A DNA stretch of 64,000 bases from Xanthoparmelia taractica (lineage: Eukaryota; Ascomycota; Lecanoromycetes; Lecanorales; Parmeliaceae). Under the pieces are notes generated by a model. The model searched no databases. It was given only the letters and a program-made list of their open reading frames with translations, and was not told the origin of the DNA. Of this stretch, positions 20,452 through 32,943 are shown piece by piece. The position numbers and the translations under genes are program-made. Numbering within the stretch: position 1 is the first letter of the stretch; each line of letters begins with the position of its first letter. The stretch is taken from the NCBI GenBank assembly GCA_033085395.1, contig JANQBS010000210.1:1-64000 (forward strand), in the 5' to 3' direction.

Positions 20452-20931
20452 AATCCCAAGCTTGCCAACTTCTGCCTTCCGTCCGAGCGCGTCGCGGAGA
20501 GTGCAGAATAGCACGACCTTGAAATTTGTAAGCCCTTGGAGTCTGTGCGACATGAGGTTGCTCCGCTCCATATACGCTGCTCTCTTTCTCTTGAGTATCC
20601 TCTTATCAGTAATGACAGCACGAGACAGACAACCAGGTTTACTACCCTTATCTTCATAGCGCAGAGCACGTCAAAGGCATACGGTTTGATTGTACCCTTA
20701 TCCCTACTCCCATTTCGATGAAGGCATTTTTCGTTATTAGAATATACTATCTTCTCTCCACTCTCTCACATATGTTGTACCAGAGCACAGAAGCTATATA
20801 TCATGTCTATATTCTCAAAGTTTAAGCGAGTAAAGGTTGGATGTAAGCAAGGACAAGACGCTTAACGTCTGACTCGTCGGATATAAATGCATAGAATATG
20901 CTGTATATCACTTATCGAGAATTAATTTTCA

Positions 20932-20980
20932 TTCCTCCTCTTCTCTTCTCTTCTCTTCTCTCTCTTCTCTCTCTTCTCTT
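20932..20980 (+). repeat. Polypyrimidine tract, TCTTC/TCTCT units
   Basis: 49 bases of pure C/T in repeated CTTCT units. The reverse complement of such a tract would match the purine tract at 21541-21660. Confidence 0.8.
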
Positions 20981-21540
20981 ATTTCCAAAGCCTAGATCCC
21001 TTACCCTACAGCCAACTACGATCCTCTATCTCAAGCAAGAGCATTCGAAGTAAGCAAAGATACATCTATCCACCTCTAAGACATATACTCTAGCGGTGAA
21101 AATCCATTATGCTAGCAGCAAAGAGCAAAACGAAAACAGACATCATAAACAACAACCCCCCCCGTTTCCTGTACCATTCCCTACCCCAGTACCCACGCTC
21201 CAAAATTCCCCATCCCATCCAACCCCATCCCATCCACCCCACCCCACCCTCCTAACAACCCTCCCACCCTCCACACACAATCAATATACATCTCACTACC
21301 TTCCCTTACTTTCTCATAAAACCACCACCCACCACGCAAACCCCATCATTATCATCATCATGATGCCCAAATCCTCATTTCATTAAGGTATCTATCTATC
21401 CTAGCCGTGCCGTACTTTATGTATATATATATATACATATACTCATGATTGCGGTGATGTAGTATATATAGTGTCTATGTGTTTGGGTTAGAGGGAAAGG
21501 AAAGGGAAGTGGAAGGGGTGATGAGTGATAGGGTGGTGTT

Positions 21541-21660
21541 ATAAGAAGAGGGGGGTAGAGAGTAGAGAAGAAGAGAGGAGAGGAGAGGAGAGGAGAGGAG
21601 AGAAAAGAAGAGTAGAGTAGAGTAGAGTAGAGGAGAGTAAAGCAGAGTAGAGCAAAGCAA
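21541..21660 (+). repeat. Purine-rich tract with GGAGA and GAGTA pentamers
   Basis: GGAGA repeats (about 21577-21602) pass into GAGTA repeats (about 21610-21640). The strand is almost all purine. Minus-strand frames through it (21475-21799) read Leu/Ser repeats and are artefacts. Confidence 0.8.
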
Positions 21661-22040
21661 AGTAGACTTCGTCGGGCGAGCGATGGAGAATAGGGATGAT
21701 ATAGGGGAGGGAGGAAGAGTAGAAAAGATATAAGGGATAAGAGAGTGAGTGAGGGAGGGGGAAAGGGAGTGAGTGACGCGAGGATGCCTCTAGGTTCATC
21801 TATCTACCCACGATATGAGATATGGATGGTATGGTGTCGAAATTCTTGGTAAAGAGCGCCTGGTGTTGTATATCATAAGGTGGTTTAGTTCTCGTTTTTT
21901 GTTTTGTTCGTTTGTGCATTTATTTGTTTGTTTTATTATTGTAGTTGCGATATTTCGTTGCAATGAAAGCATTGCGTGGAAGCCGTTTGCAGGGTTATGG
22001 TTGATTGGACTTGACTTTACTTGGGGGTCCGTGATAGAGA

Positions 22041-22105
22041 GATGGATAGGTAGATGGATGAATGAATAGACAGATGGATAGGTAGATAGATAGATAGATA
22101 GATAT
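22041..22105 (+). repeat. GATA/GATG tetranucleotide repeat
   Basis: Imperfect GATG and TAGA units ending in a clean run of GATA units (22086-22104). Confidence 0.8.
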
Positions 22106-24734
22106 GTCGGGCGAATCGAGTTGAGATCAAGGCGGTTTTGAAGTGTGGGGAGGTTTTAAGTGGGTTATCCTGGTGGAGATGGGGAGGGGGGAGGGGGGGG
22201 GTTTTTATTCGAGAACTCAAAGCAGGGAAATTCGGCGTTGATGTACAGGGAGCGTGTGGGCCACGGTTGGGACATCCCTAGTAGGGTGCTTGCTTGCTCT
22301 CGACTTCTTTACGCACTTGGTCATCCTGTATATCAAATATGTTCGTGCTTATATCAAAGATATCTAGCCTTCGCCTGCCAACGCTCATCCTGGCACGTCA
22401 CCAGTCTAACGCTGAGAATCCATCGGTCTGCCACAAACCCTTTGCTAGCTCGTGCCTAGGACTTAGGTTTCGTTCACAATTCAAAAAACGCACAACCGCC
22501 TCTTCATTTCTATGGGATCTCCCTATAACCATTGGCTCTCCATCCTGGCTTCGTAGGAGTATGGTTTTTGGACCGCCGGTTAGCGTGAGAAACACAATCT
22601 TACTACTGCGACGCGAGGGATATATCAAACGAGAAGCGACTCTCGAACGCGCTTTCTCGTTGAATAGAGAGGAAGCCCATCCGTGTGTTTGTTTGCGTTG
22701 GCTTCAAGTACTGTATGCTCCTGACCCGGCCTTTTTCGTGCCTTGGTTCTGAAAACCCGTTTCGATGCGTGAAATGATGGCCCCTCAAAGCCCCCATAAG
22801 CGTCTCCCAATTGAGATATGATCTTGCCAGGACTAATCCTCGTACGTAGTCGCTTCTAGACAGTCGATGCGAGGAGGCAATGCCTCACGCCTGACTCCTC
22901 GGAGGGCTGGTGGCGGTGTTGAGATGAGCGTCATGATAGAATAGATGTCTTGGTCACTGTAAATTGAGAACTAGCAGGACTAATCAAGGAGGCCCCTGGG
23001 AGCAACATGTCTACTACCACTCGTGCCACCGGCTGACTCGGCTGGCTGCAGACTGCAGCTCGTCAGCGCAGCGGCCTCCAAACATTCTCCACATCCCTCT
23101 TAACACTATCCTCTACAATTCCCACAAGATACTTGTCGGCTTGAGGGAATATAGAATTGGTCCCGGAAATTGCTGGAGGGTCTCCGCAAGTCTCAGCACG
23201 AGAGTAAGGTGGGATTTTGTGGGCAATTGGAGCTTCTGCAAGGGCCTCGCTGAGCGGTTTGACCCTACTGCTAAACTTTGCGGATACCTAATGCAACAGA
23301 ATGCACGGAAGGCTTCGAAGGCTTTTGACTAGAGCATCATCTTATTGATATAATTTTTGATCTTCGATACTGAGATGCGCCTTCCAATATAAATACTATG
23401 TCGTTATCTTAATGTTAGATGGTAGTAAGCCTTCTGTTATTATCATTACAACCTGAGCAGAAGAAAGCTTAGGCTCACCGGAGATTCCCTGGAAACAGAA
23501 TGTCGCGTCAGCGCTTGCAAAAAGACTTGTTCTTGATCCGACCTCTTTCCGACTCAACCGGTGCGCTCGCTCAACCTGATGATGTGCTAGCTGACGGAAC
23601 TTGGACGATCGAAGTATTTCCTAGCGATAGAAGGCAGATCTGAGCTCGTAAAGACCTGAATGTGGGGCAGCCAGTCCGCCGTCGCATCCAAAAAGCGTAG
23701 CTAGCGAAGATTCCAAGGGGAGGATTGCGGAGAAGCTGGGTAAGTGTAATCAAAGCATCAATACTGAATTTTCATGAACTGCTCTCAGGATAAGCAACCT
23801 ATGTCTCGGTGTTTGTGAAGCCGTTGGCACTGGATTTGGACTGCTACGGCGTAGGAGACCACTCTCTTAATCATCAACGATGTCTGCTCGACTTGAGCAG
23901 AATGTCTGGCTCTGATGATAACAGGGTTTTGGAGACGAAAACAAAACCTTAACATCGAAGTTGCTCTTCCCGCTCGATTTGCAGGTTGTACACGTCGTCG
24001 TTGCTGATTCGACCAGCTGCAATCGCTCATTGCGCAATCGACGTGATCACAGACAGAAAATTAGTGAGAGTCACCTGGTATGATACCTGGGCTCTGCTGT
24101 CATGGTTGTGACTATGTGCCCAAGATTTGGGAAATCTGGTCTTCCCTACGCCAAAGGTGTAAGATTCTATTTAGTTGTCAAGTGATGCATACTAAGGTCT
24201 AATCCTTGCTGGCAAGACAGAGCTTGAGGCAAGGATTACGTGTGATATCGCTGCGACTTTGCCGGGGAGCAACGCGTTAACCGGAGTGTGAGGAATCCCT
24301 TGCCGCGTCGTGATGGCAACTAGAAGGCTATCAGCCCGTCACGCCCCTAGGAAACCGATATGCGAAGCAGAGACCTTAAAGAGAACCTGTCTGACTGCAT
24401 CTTGAACGCACAGGTCCGCGAATAAGCGAAGGCCTAGCGGATGTCAAGTTGGACGGACAGCAATCGCTTCAGCGAGTCAAAGCGCTGTTAGCATTCAAAA
24501 AAGAGTCGCGAGTATTTTGGGACTCGCCCTCGACTGGGTCGCAAGCTCGGGTCCTGGCATACTTCGTAAACCCGCTGTCAGGCGGGAAGCGGCTAGTTCT
24601 TCCACTCTTGCGCTCAGTGTTTGACATCATGAACTATTGGGCAATCTCATGGCAAAGCTTTTGATCATCTTCATGCTTGGAAACTGCTCGTGTGACTCTT
24701 CTATCAGAGTCATTCACACGAGTACTTCTTCAAA

Positions 24735-25898
24735 ATGATCTCAGGGGGTCTCCTGCCATGTGCACTTTCCATATATCTTTCCGTAACTTTCGCACTTCCT
24801 TCCAGTCCGCGCAGTTCAAACACTGCCATTGAAAACAGCATCATATCGCCAAGCGACGTTACACAACCAGAACCGTACCCGGCGCACCCAGTCCGATGTC
24901 TCAGCGATCTCAACGCTCCAAAGCTGACCCCATCGGACTGCAGCTACGTGCTTAACGAACTGATCCTCCGAGAAGCCGACGTCTTCACAAGGCGCCGGTT
25001 CACCCACACATCGTACAGGACCGACGCCGGGGGGTTTGCCCCAGCTCGATGGTCGCACAAGAGCTGCGAAGTTTCGGTCCAGTCCATTGCAGGAAGGAGC
25101 CTGATGCTTTCGTTCGTCGATGTCGCTCTTACGGCAACTAAGATCATACAGGAGTGCGTTGACAATGTGAGATATCCTCTAGGTGGCTTGAGTCTTATAG
25201 GAAACGTGGACGATGGGTTTGGTGTTGTTCTTCGTGGATCCGGCGCGCTTGGAAGCGTTTCCGAAAAAGGACCCAGCGTCTCTCATCAGCCAGCCATGGG
25301 CGTGTCTAGACGAGCGATACGACCTCAACCCGTCTCCGAGGATGCTGAAGTGTTACAAGGGATAGAAACTAGGGATCCGTTGAGGGGCGTATCTCGCGTG
25401 CCCAATCACCCCGTCGTAGCTTCAAACGCCGCCCTCAGCGCACCGGCGCTTCCCACGTACGCAGTCAACTGCTTCAATCCACTGATTGTTCGTATCCCGC
25501 CCGCGGTAGCGAGAGACTGCAGCTACGTCATAAACCAAGTCATCTTGCGCCTCTCCGATCCGACTCGAGAGCTAACCTTTGGCTTCACCGACGCCGCAGA
25601 CATCAATCTGTCGAAACCAGAGTATCGAAAATGGCAGCATGGGCAATGCATGATAGCCGTCAAGGGCGACTACGAGGCCAAAATGGACAAATTCAGGCTG
25701 CTTGATATAGCAATGACCGCGAGAAGAATAGTTATGCAGTGCGTGGTCCACACAAAAGACAAGATAGGCGGTGTTTCGAGCATTGGTACGGATGGGAAAG
25801 GGTTCTATGTTTATGTTGGCGGTCCGTTAGTCCCGCGCCGTGCGCTGAGCGATGTGATACTTTTACCTGGTAATAATGGTGGCGTGGAGAGCTTGTAA
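24735..25898 (+). CDS. Secreted protein with two copies of one domain
   Basis: 387 aa, single exon. The N-terminus MISGGLLPCALSIYLSVTFA is a signal peptide, with cleavage expected after TFA. Two related domains follow, about residues 48-170 and 245-367. Each runs C-x-(9 to 12)-P, then DCSYVLNELILR or DCSYVINQVILR, then W(S/Q)H(K/G)xC, then SFVDVALTATKIIQECV or RLLDIAMTARRIVMQCV, then GGxSxIG and GFxVxxxG. Four cysteines per domain at matching places suggest two disulphides each. The linker is Pro/Arg-rich. The family has no function known to me; small secreted proteins of this kind are common in plant-associated fungi. A dead partial relative lies at 26221-26500, so the family expands locally. 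Confidence 0.75.
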   Translation: MISGGLLPCALSIYLSVTFALPSSPRSSNTAIENSIISPSDVTQPEPYPAHPVRCLSDLNAPKLTPSDCSYVLNELILREADVFTRRRFTHTSYRTDAGGFAPARWSHKSCEVSVQSIAGRSLMLSFVDVALTATKIIQECVDNVRYPLGGLSLIGNVDDGFGVVLRGSGALGSVSEKGPSVSHQPAMGVSRRAIRPQPVSEDAEVLQGIETRDPLRGVSRVPNHPVVASNAALSAPALPTYAVNCFNPLIVRIPPAVARDCSYVINQVILRLSDPTRELTFGFTDAADINLSKPEYRKWQHGQCMIAVKGDYEAKMDKFRLLDIAMTARRIVMQCVVHTKDKIGGVSSIGTDGKGFYVYVGGPLVPRRALSDVILLPGNNGGVESL

Positions 25899-26220
25899 AG
25901 TCATTGCATCATAAACTAACCTTGTTTGCATTGGATCTGGGCCTTAGCTCTAAGCTTCGAGTCGTCGATATTTACCGGACTAGGTGTAGAAACTGTATAT
26001 ACATTATCTCTCTCCTGCCATCATTGAGGCGCCTCCTTTCATAAAAGCTGCTGCGAAATTAACCTTTGGGCGTGAGGTCTTTGGGGGAGGCTCGAGAACG
26101 TAATTGTACACGATTTTTGAGTCTCGGAATTCATAGCGTCTTCTTTCAGGAACTGTCTCGAGGACGTCCTCTCGCATAGATTTCTAGCTGAGAGCAATCA
26201 CCATTACTAGAGATTTTTGT
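25899..26220. other. Spacer between the two-domain gene and its dead relative
   Basis: About 320 bases; no gene seen. Confidence 0.5.
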
Positions 26221-26500
26221 TTGACATTTAGAAGCCGCCTCGCTGACCCTCTTCCCATGAGACGAAGGAAAGGAATGGACAACGCCGCAAATATCAGGAA
26301 TGCTAGGGATGTTTCAAAATGTAAAACGGCGTATAAAGTACTTACTCGACTTGGAATTTACTGCACGAAGAATCAACATGCAATGTGTTGTCAAAAGAGA
26401 ACAGGATCAAGGGTTCTGGGAATGCTGCTACGGTGGGAGAAACCGCACTTTCTATACTGGTGGCATGTTGATCATGACTTGCACAACAGATGGCACAGCT
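26221..26500 (+). pseudogene. Decayed relative of the secreted-protein domain
   Basis: In the frame starting at 26300, YLLDLEFTARRINMQCVVK followed by a glycine-rich GGRNRTFYTGG is clearly the second half of the domain in the upstream gene (RLLDIAMTARRIVMQCVV, then GKGFYVYVGG). The first half may be RLADP plus NAANI in the 26221 frame (upstream gene: RLSDP and DAADI). Signal peptide and first domain are absent and the halves lie in different frames, so it is a broken duplicate. Confidence 0.6.
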
Positions 26501-27438
26501 AGGTGGTGTGACAGTCTCCCTATGTCTCCCTAGAACTAGTGACTTGTGAAAACTGTGAACAGTACAAAACACACCGATCCTCGCAGACGGCTTGTTTCAG
26601 GCAGGGTTTTCGAATGACTGTCAAGCCCTTTCCTGGGTAGTGTCCTGACGGGACGGTATAGAGCGTTCGGAGAACCAAATACGGAGCTTCTTTCACAGCT
26701 GGTATGCCTATCTTTGGTCTTCGGGATCTAAGTGATTATCCCCCACTCCCTCTTCCCCCAGGAATCCCATTATCAGAGCTAGCTAATCGCGATGCTAGCT
26801 GTAAAAGGGTCCAAAGTCCCCGCGTTCAAGTCTGTTGAGGACCGTCCTGTCAGATCCATGAGGATTTTGTGGGTCAGAGTAGATCGTAACAACCATGCCA
26901 CGTTCCGCAACATCTGTCAATTGTCAGATATGACAATCCATAATAGGTATCACTTACGTCCTGCTGGGTACTGGTACTGATGTGGTCGCCAGGCCCCCGG
27001 AATCAGAGAATTACGGAAAACCCCCAACAAATATGGCGGTGGTGCAGAAAATGCTGCAAGGGATAGAAGTATGGGTAAACTGCCAACTAGACCGGCTTGA
27101 ATCCTGGGTGGGCCAGTCTTGAAATCATAAACTTTAGGGAGGAGTTGGGGCATCCAATGGGGCGAGCCTGGGGCAGCAATTTGCTGACGGTCACCGTTGG
27201 CTAAGACAACAGAGTATGTACGTTGCGTGTTACTTATGCGGAGGTAACGGAAAACAAGAGGTCTCCGGCCTCCAGGATATTGATATACGTGCGTCTTTCG
27301 TGCGTCGAAGGGTACGACGAGTAGATAAGGTGTATCTGGATTGTGAGTAAAGACAGTAGCGGAGCTGTACGTCTGATGCAAAGAGTGAAGAATCGAATCT
27401 TGAGATTCAACTGCTGTGACGCCATCTTTCCAACGGAA
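26501..27438. other. No supported gene
   Basis: A 143-codon minus frame (26950-27381) lies downstream of the C2H2 relic and could be part of its lost 3' end, but shows no recognisable domain. Confidence 0.35.
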
Positions 27439-29535
27439 CTAGTGGGTATCTCGTGTAGTATAGCCAGTCTTGATGGTTGGGGGGGTCCAGAATGTGTGTC
27501 GTCCATATAGAGGTTGCTGCGCTTGGTAGTTGGGATGCACAGATTCGATTCGGGCATAGAAACTCTTCTGAACAGCCCTGCCGGGTTGGCAGTCCACAGG
27601 ATCTGGCCAAGTAATGTCGCTTTCCCCTTGGTACAGATATGCATCATCCAGTTCAAGTCCGGTGACAAAGCTGTTCATGTCAATCCCCTTTCCAGCAGGA
27701 CTTTCCATTTGGTCCAAAGCATGTCCAAAGTGCAGGACGTCTTCTTGGGTGGTCTTTCCAATAGGCACAACATCTCTTGAGGTCCTTGGATTCTGCTCAT
27801 TCGGATCGCCTTTCTTATCCTTACGCAAGATATCCTCATCTAGCTTTTCGAAGGTGCTCTGGCTTGACATGGAGGTTCGATCATCTATATTGGCAATGTT
27901 TGAACCCTGGTCTCCTAGTATTGTGTCTTCATCAGGCCCACTGAGACTTGGCAGCGCAAAGACAGCGAACCTCCGAAGATGATTTCCGACATGGTCAAAC
28001 GTTGGATTCTCTTCAAGACAAATTGGACATATCTGACGGCAGGTATCATTTGGCGCCATTAGCCTAGAAGATCGAGGTTGCGATGGGCTCTTTGAGGACC
28101 CTAGACTTAGGACACGATCTTCTGAAAAGTGTTCGCTGGGAGAGGAAGGCCGCATTTCTGTGCCAAGATTGGTATTGACTTCATGGCCAACCCAGTCTCT
28201 AAAATCATCATATTGTTGGTCGCCTTCCGCGCATTCCTCATAGGTGCATACATAAGGCCTAAGATCCTTGAAAACATGACGTCTAAATGAATTATTAACA
28301 TTCATTCACAATAAGGTCTGGCATTGACTCACTCCCACGCCGTCTTGTTGCAGATACGTTTCGAACATAGAATGTGGCAGAACGGGCACTCGAACTCCTT
28401 GCCCGTGCAGAAATTTCTCGGCAATGGCTGTATACTAACATTATCTTCATAATTCCCTGCGAAACCAATCGCATGGCTTGAGCTTGAAACGGCTGAATCG
28501 GTATCGTTCAAGTTGACATTTTTTTCGTCGAGTCTGGTAGCTGTATACGGCAGAGATGGAATATCCTTTTCAATAGCTCGAGGGGCTTTCAAAAGACTCG
28601 GAACTGCCTTTACGTTCGAATCGTTTTCCATCCCTTGCGTAAACGCCTTTTCTACATTTTCCAGCTTTAGCCTGTGTCGCCGCCATTGACCAAATTGCCG
28701 TCTTCAATTGGTATTCGCCCTTGCAAGGCGCAGCACCAAGTCACGATTCTCGCATTCTTCAGGCGATATACGCCAGTATCGCGCCATGATTTCCGCCACA
28801 TGCCGTAAGTCAAAATAAGCGTACCGTTTCATGAGATCTACTCCGGTCTCTCCATCTATCGCACAATAGCTCCCAGCTCTGGAAAATCCAAGCCTCGTCG
28901 CTGGGTTTCGTATCTTGAAAGAAAGCTTCTAAAACCTGTCGATGATGAGTTTTGCATTCTCCAGGACAATGGTAGAGATCGAGTCTGCTTTATAGCTCAT
29001 CAAGGCTTCCTCCTCCTCCGAGCTTTCATCACTAGCCTGGTACAGACCGTAGTCCTTGTCTACCCAGCATCTTGGTCCGAGGACTTCACAGGAGTAGGTG
29101 GCTGTACCACGACTATTTCCTGCTCAGTCTTTCGCAGACTTAGATCTTGCTGGACTTTGAGGTCTTTAGCTGGCTTTTCATCGGTACAGAAGGATAGCTT
29201 CTTGAAGCCGAATACATATATTACGAAGAGGAAAAGAGGATGGCCAACGTACTCTTCGAAAAGGAATCCTCGGGATCAAGTAACAAACGACGTGTATACT
29301 GATATACCAAAGGAGCATCACGAAATCTATAATCTAGGGAACTATGACCAAGGTCATACAAGCCAAGATTCTTTGCCCAGAGACCAAACCGCTGAGATTC
29401 GTTCACTAAGGCCGAAAAGAAAGAATCCTCGTCTTCCTGAAATTTAGCATCCATTTCGAGTGATCCTAGAGAGCGGTGTATGCGACGACCGATGGTGGCC
29501 AAGGTCTCCTCTGCGTCTGGAAGCGTGGGTGACAT
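27439..29535 (-). pseudogene. Fungal C2H2-type protein with a conserved N-terminal domain, inactivated
   Basis: Reading leftward from ATG 29535, the first exon carries FGLWAKNLGLYDLGHSSLDY, the signature N-terminal domain of a large fungal C2H2/WD-type family. GT-AG intron 29201-29252 is clean. After a frameshift near 29065 the expected helical domain continues with TAG at 28929-28931 and TGA at 28704-28706 inside it. Open frame 28333-28631 ends in the zinc-binding start FECPFCHILC and joins by GT-AG intron 28283-28332 to RHVFKDLRPYVCTYEEC and CPICLEENPTFDHVGNHLRR, then HLRRFAVFALP. Both stops could each be one C-to-T change. The 3' exon alone is open for 288 codons, so a shorter protein from 28631 is possible. 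Confidence 0.6.
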
Positions 29536-30085
29536 CTTGTAAAAATTACCCTTTTAATGCCTTCCCGGTCGAAGTTGTGGTAAGACTGGTTTAAAACTTT
29601 GTACTGCTGGAGGAAAGGAGACTGTTTATATCGATTAAAAATACTACTATGTCCAATTGGTCGTCGAGACGGGTGGTGCCGCTCCAGTTGTAGCTGACGA
29701 CGCTTATAAAGTGTCGGACAACTCCGGTATCGTTTGTGTGCTAACGAGTATCGATGTTGAGCAACGTATTCAAGACTGTTGAATGGCAGGATTTGAGCTG
29801 CTTTCAGAAGACCTGAGCCTCAAGCTTATAGCATAGATGTATATAAGTTGTCTCCGTTCAGCTGGCGTCCAGTGCGGGGTGTTGGGAAGGCTGTATGCGG
29901 CCAACACTAATTCCTTCCAGATGCAGTCAAGCTTGGTAGAAGCTTCTGCAGCAGTCCGGATGGCGAAGACTCCTCACAGCCTGACAGGTCAACGCACGAC
30001 TACCTCAACATCAATAGGCCTCCGGTTGAGTAGGTTTGACTAGGCGCTTAACTTTGGAAAGCGATCCAAAGATCGGCCGGACACC
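29536..30085. promoter_or_regulatory. Divergent spacer between the C2H2 and DUF7580 relics
   Basis: About 550 bases containing both original promoters; no element recognised. Confidence 0.35.
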
Positions 30086-31907
30086 ATGAGTGGCTTCGAG
30101 CTGGTGGGCTTGATACTTGGGGCGGTACCAGTGACGATAGCAGCACTCGAGCAGTACAAAAGAGCTCACGAGATGATGCGCTCCTTTAATCATAAATCCG
30201 TGTATATTGACCGTCTGATTCAAGCGCTAGAGGAGCAAAAATTCTGTTTGGAATCGGAGTTCGATATCGTGTTGCGAGCAGCAGGTTTCGAACAGCACGA
30301 TTTTGGCTCTAGCAATGTAGAGTATCTACAAACATGTCTTCTCAGGAGTGACATAGCTGAAGAGCTCAGTCGATATCTTGGCAGAGGCTATGACCCATAC
30401 CGAAAAGTGCTTGTGAGATGCGAAACCTCTTTGGGAGAGATCGTAAGGAGTATTGGTGGCCTTGTACCTGGCTCTCCTGTTAGTAATGACACCGCAACCA
30501 GATTAACAATGGTCAGATGATTGAAGCTGATCGATCCCCACTGCGAAGTCTGGTGATTTAAAGGAAATTCTGAGGGCCAACGAGAGCAAGGAGGGGAAGT
30601 ACCAGTTCAAAAAGCGAATCAAGTTTAGTCTTAGGAAGAATGAGCTCGAACGACGAATCAGTGAACTCATTGAGGCCACAAACACCTTGAGAAGGCTAAG
30701 AGAAACCAGTGCGTCACTGTACGACGTCAGCACGTCACCTTCCAGGACTATCGCAAAATTTGCAATTTTCCTACAAGGAATCCAACGACACGCGAATATG
30801 TTGTACGAGGCGATAGCACCAGGCCAGCTTGCGGATGCCACCACGAGCATGGGGCCAAGCTCTATTTAGAAGGTCAATCCGCGGCCTTGCAGAAGCAAAC
30901 CTTGGCTATAGACTTCACTTTAGCTATTGAAGCGCTGAAAGAAAATATGATGGAGGGAAATGCACGATACGAGATTCGCATCAAAGTGCTTGAAGATAAC
31001 ACCACCGAGTACGAGATATCAGTGCTTCTATAATTGGGGAAATGCACTGACAGAAAGGCGTAGACCACTTTCCCAAATGCCACCAAAGCAGTCCAGGGTC
31101 AAATTTAACCTTCCTGGCCCACCGAAGCCCCCAGATCCGCCGATGACCGAGGTAAAAGATCTATGCTCCTCACTTGACCAAGCGCGGCAACACAGAAAGA
31201 TCCTCCAGCTGTACTTGTCACCGCATGGCAGTCTTTGCAGCTGTTACATACCTCCAAAATCGGGCAGAGTCTTGTCTCCTGACGATAGCTCGGACCAAAT
31301 GATCACCCTGGAGCAAATCCTTCTCCAGACATCGAGGGAGAGTTCTTCAATGGTAAAATGGACTTTGATTCAGCGGATGAATCTGTCGTTCAATTTGGCC
31401 TCGTCGCTTCTGCAACTCTACTATACACCTTGGCTGTCTGAGCCCTGGACGAAGCGGAACATCTGTTTTTGGCGTCTTAGACCCTCTTCGCAGGCCAACG
31501 ATATGGTTCTCGCTTTCGAGCCAGATCGTCCCTTCATTGTCCACAGATTTCCTGGAGCTCCAGCAGCTTGTCTATCGTACAAGACATAAGCCAGACATCA
31601 GCTCTTGGATCTAGGCATTGTACTACTGGAGATTAGACACAGAAAATCATTTGAGTCTTGGGTATCAGCCCATGACTTCACACTGGACGGCTCATATGGC
31701 AGTTGGTACAATGCGGCATCTATTTGGTTGCGCGAATCTCGTGGCGAACTGGAACTGTCGTACTTCGATGCCACAGCCCGGCGCATCGAGTGCATCTTCC
31801 AGACAAGGTCTGCCATTCCAATTTGGGAAGATCTTGAATTCAGGAAATCCGTCTGCGAGTTGGTCATCAAGCCGTTATGGAGCAATTGTTCCACAGTGGA
31901 GATTTAA
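30086..31907 (+). pseudogene. DUF7580-type fungal protein, at least four frameshifts
   Basis: ATG 30086 opens MSGFELVGLILGAVPVTIAA, the standard start of this large fungal family. Homology continues collinearly but in shifting frames: about 30520-30845 (KRIKFSLRKNELERRISEL), 30845-31033 (CxCHHEHGAKLYLE), 31030-31589 (EVKDLCSSLDQAR, MNLSFNLASSLLQLYYTPWL) and 31605-31907 (LDLGIVLLEI, EFRKSVCELVIKPLW). The complete domain order is present and few stops lie within segments, so decay is by small indels rather than RIP. GT-AG introns do not account for the switches. Such proteins resemble prion/HET-associated or kinase-like regulators; function is uncertain. Confidence 0.65.
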
Positions 31908-32943
31908 CGCAGACTCATGTTTGCGTAATCACCATGACAGGCATGGCATTATCCGTTACTGATTCCTTCGCGGCTTGAATGTCATATGTTTGCAAACAAC
32001 CCGTTCGAGGCACTGCCAAAAGGCAACGAGACACGCGGGTAAACGCCCTTCGTGCGGTGAGCCCCACTCTAGCATGCCAAATGTGGCAATGATACTGAAG
32101 AGGTTGGCGTGGTGATGGAGTGCGGGATGACCGACTGGCTATTCTACTGTACGCGGACAAGATCATGATGATCTTCTTTTCCAAACACCAATGCAAAGTA
32201 CTTTACAGAAGGGAGGGCACGTGACTTGGTGCCACGGCAGAATGACGTAATGATGGGCTTGGCGCGATCTCTGCCTCCAACATCTACAACACCCTGTCAG
32301 AATTATGCCCAAAGCAGCTCGTCGCACCGGCGGTCTCATCGCAAAAGCATAACAGACAAGGAGAACATCGAGCCAACCCCACCACCACCACTTCATCGAA
32401 CAGGCGTGACTAGCGCACCGTCGTACACGAAGAAATCAACTGCGAAACTCCTCCCTATCGACAACGTGACTACCGTCCAGCAGCAGCTCAACACACTCAT
32501 TGCCGGTAAAGGGACCATACCGGCCCGAGCAAGAAATGGGAAATAAGTTAACCGTGGCGGCCGAGCTGCAAGAGAAACGCAGACATCTGGTGGAATATAA
32601 TAGGAATACTAGGAGCCTACGGCGTGATCGCTGGAGGAGTTCCTGACGGACAATGGGTGGACGCGCACATAGCCTCTTAATCCTATGCTGAGGGTTGATA
32701 GTGATTGGCGGCGTCGGAAATAGCCCGTGCTTCGACCGTGGCAATGCGATTCTGGGCGTGGGTTGCAGAACCTGTGGCCTAGGACGCAAGTGGGGGTGTG
32801 AAGATGTGATTTTAGTTTCATTACAATACTTGTAGTATGGACTGTCTTTGCGTTTTGACTTCCAGAAATACCACCTTTGTCTTGGTGAGACAACAGTAGT
32901 ATCTGAATTCGACATCATGCCCACAAATTTACACATCGGCATA
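31908..32943. other. No supported gene
   Basis: A 106-codon plus frame at 32226-32546 starts with TTG and has no recognisable content. This is probably the 3' flank of both neighbours. Confidence 0.4.

Larger units (their letters stand above)
20452..24734. other. 4.3 kb without a supported gene
   Basis: Simple-sequence tracts dominate 20930-22200 (listed separately). Frames at 22294-22752 and 22964-23332 (plus) and several short ones at 23571-24664 show no family, start context or introns that join. I see no gene, though a short or decayed one cannot be excluded. Confidence 0.45.

Noticed and set aside
21475..21799. Minus-strand Leu/Ser-rich ORFs
   Set aside because: They are translations of GAGTA/GGAGA simple repeats.
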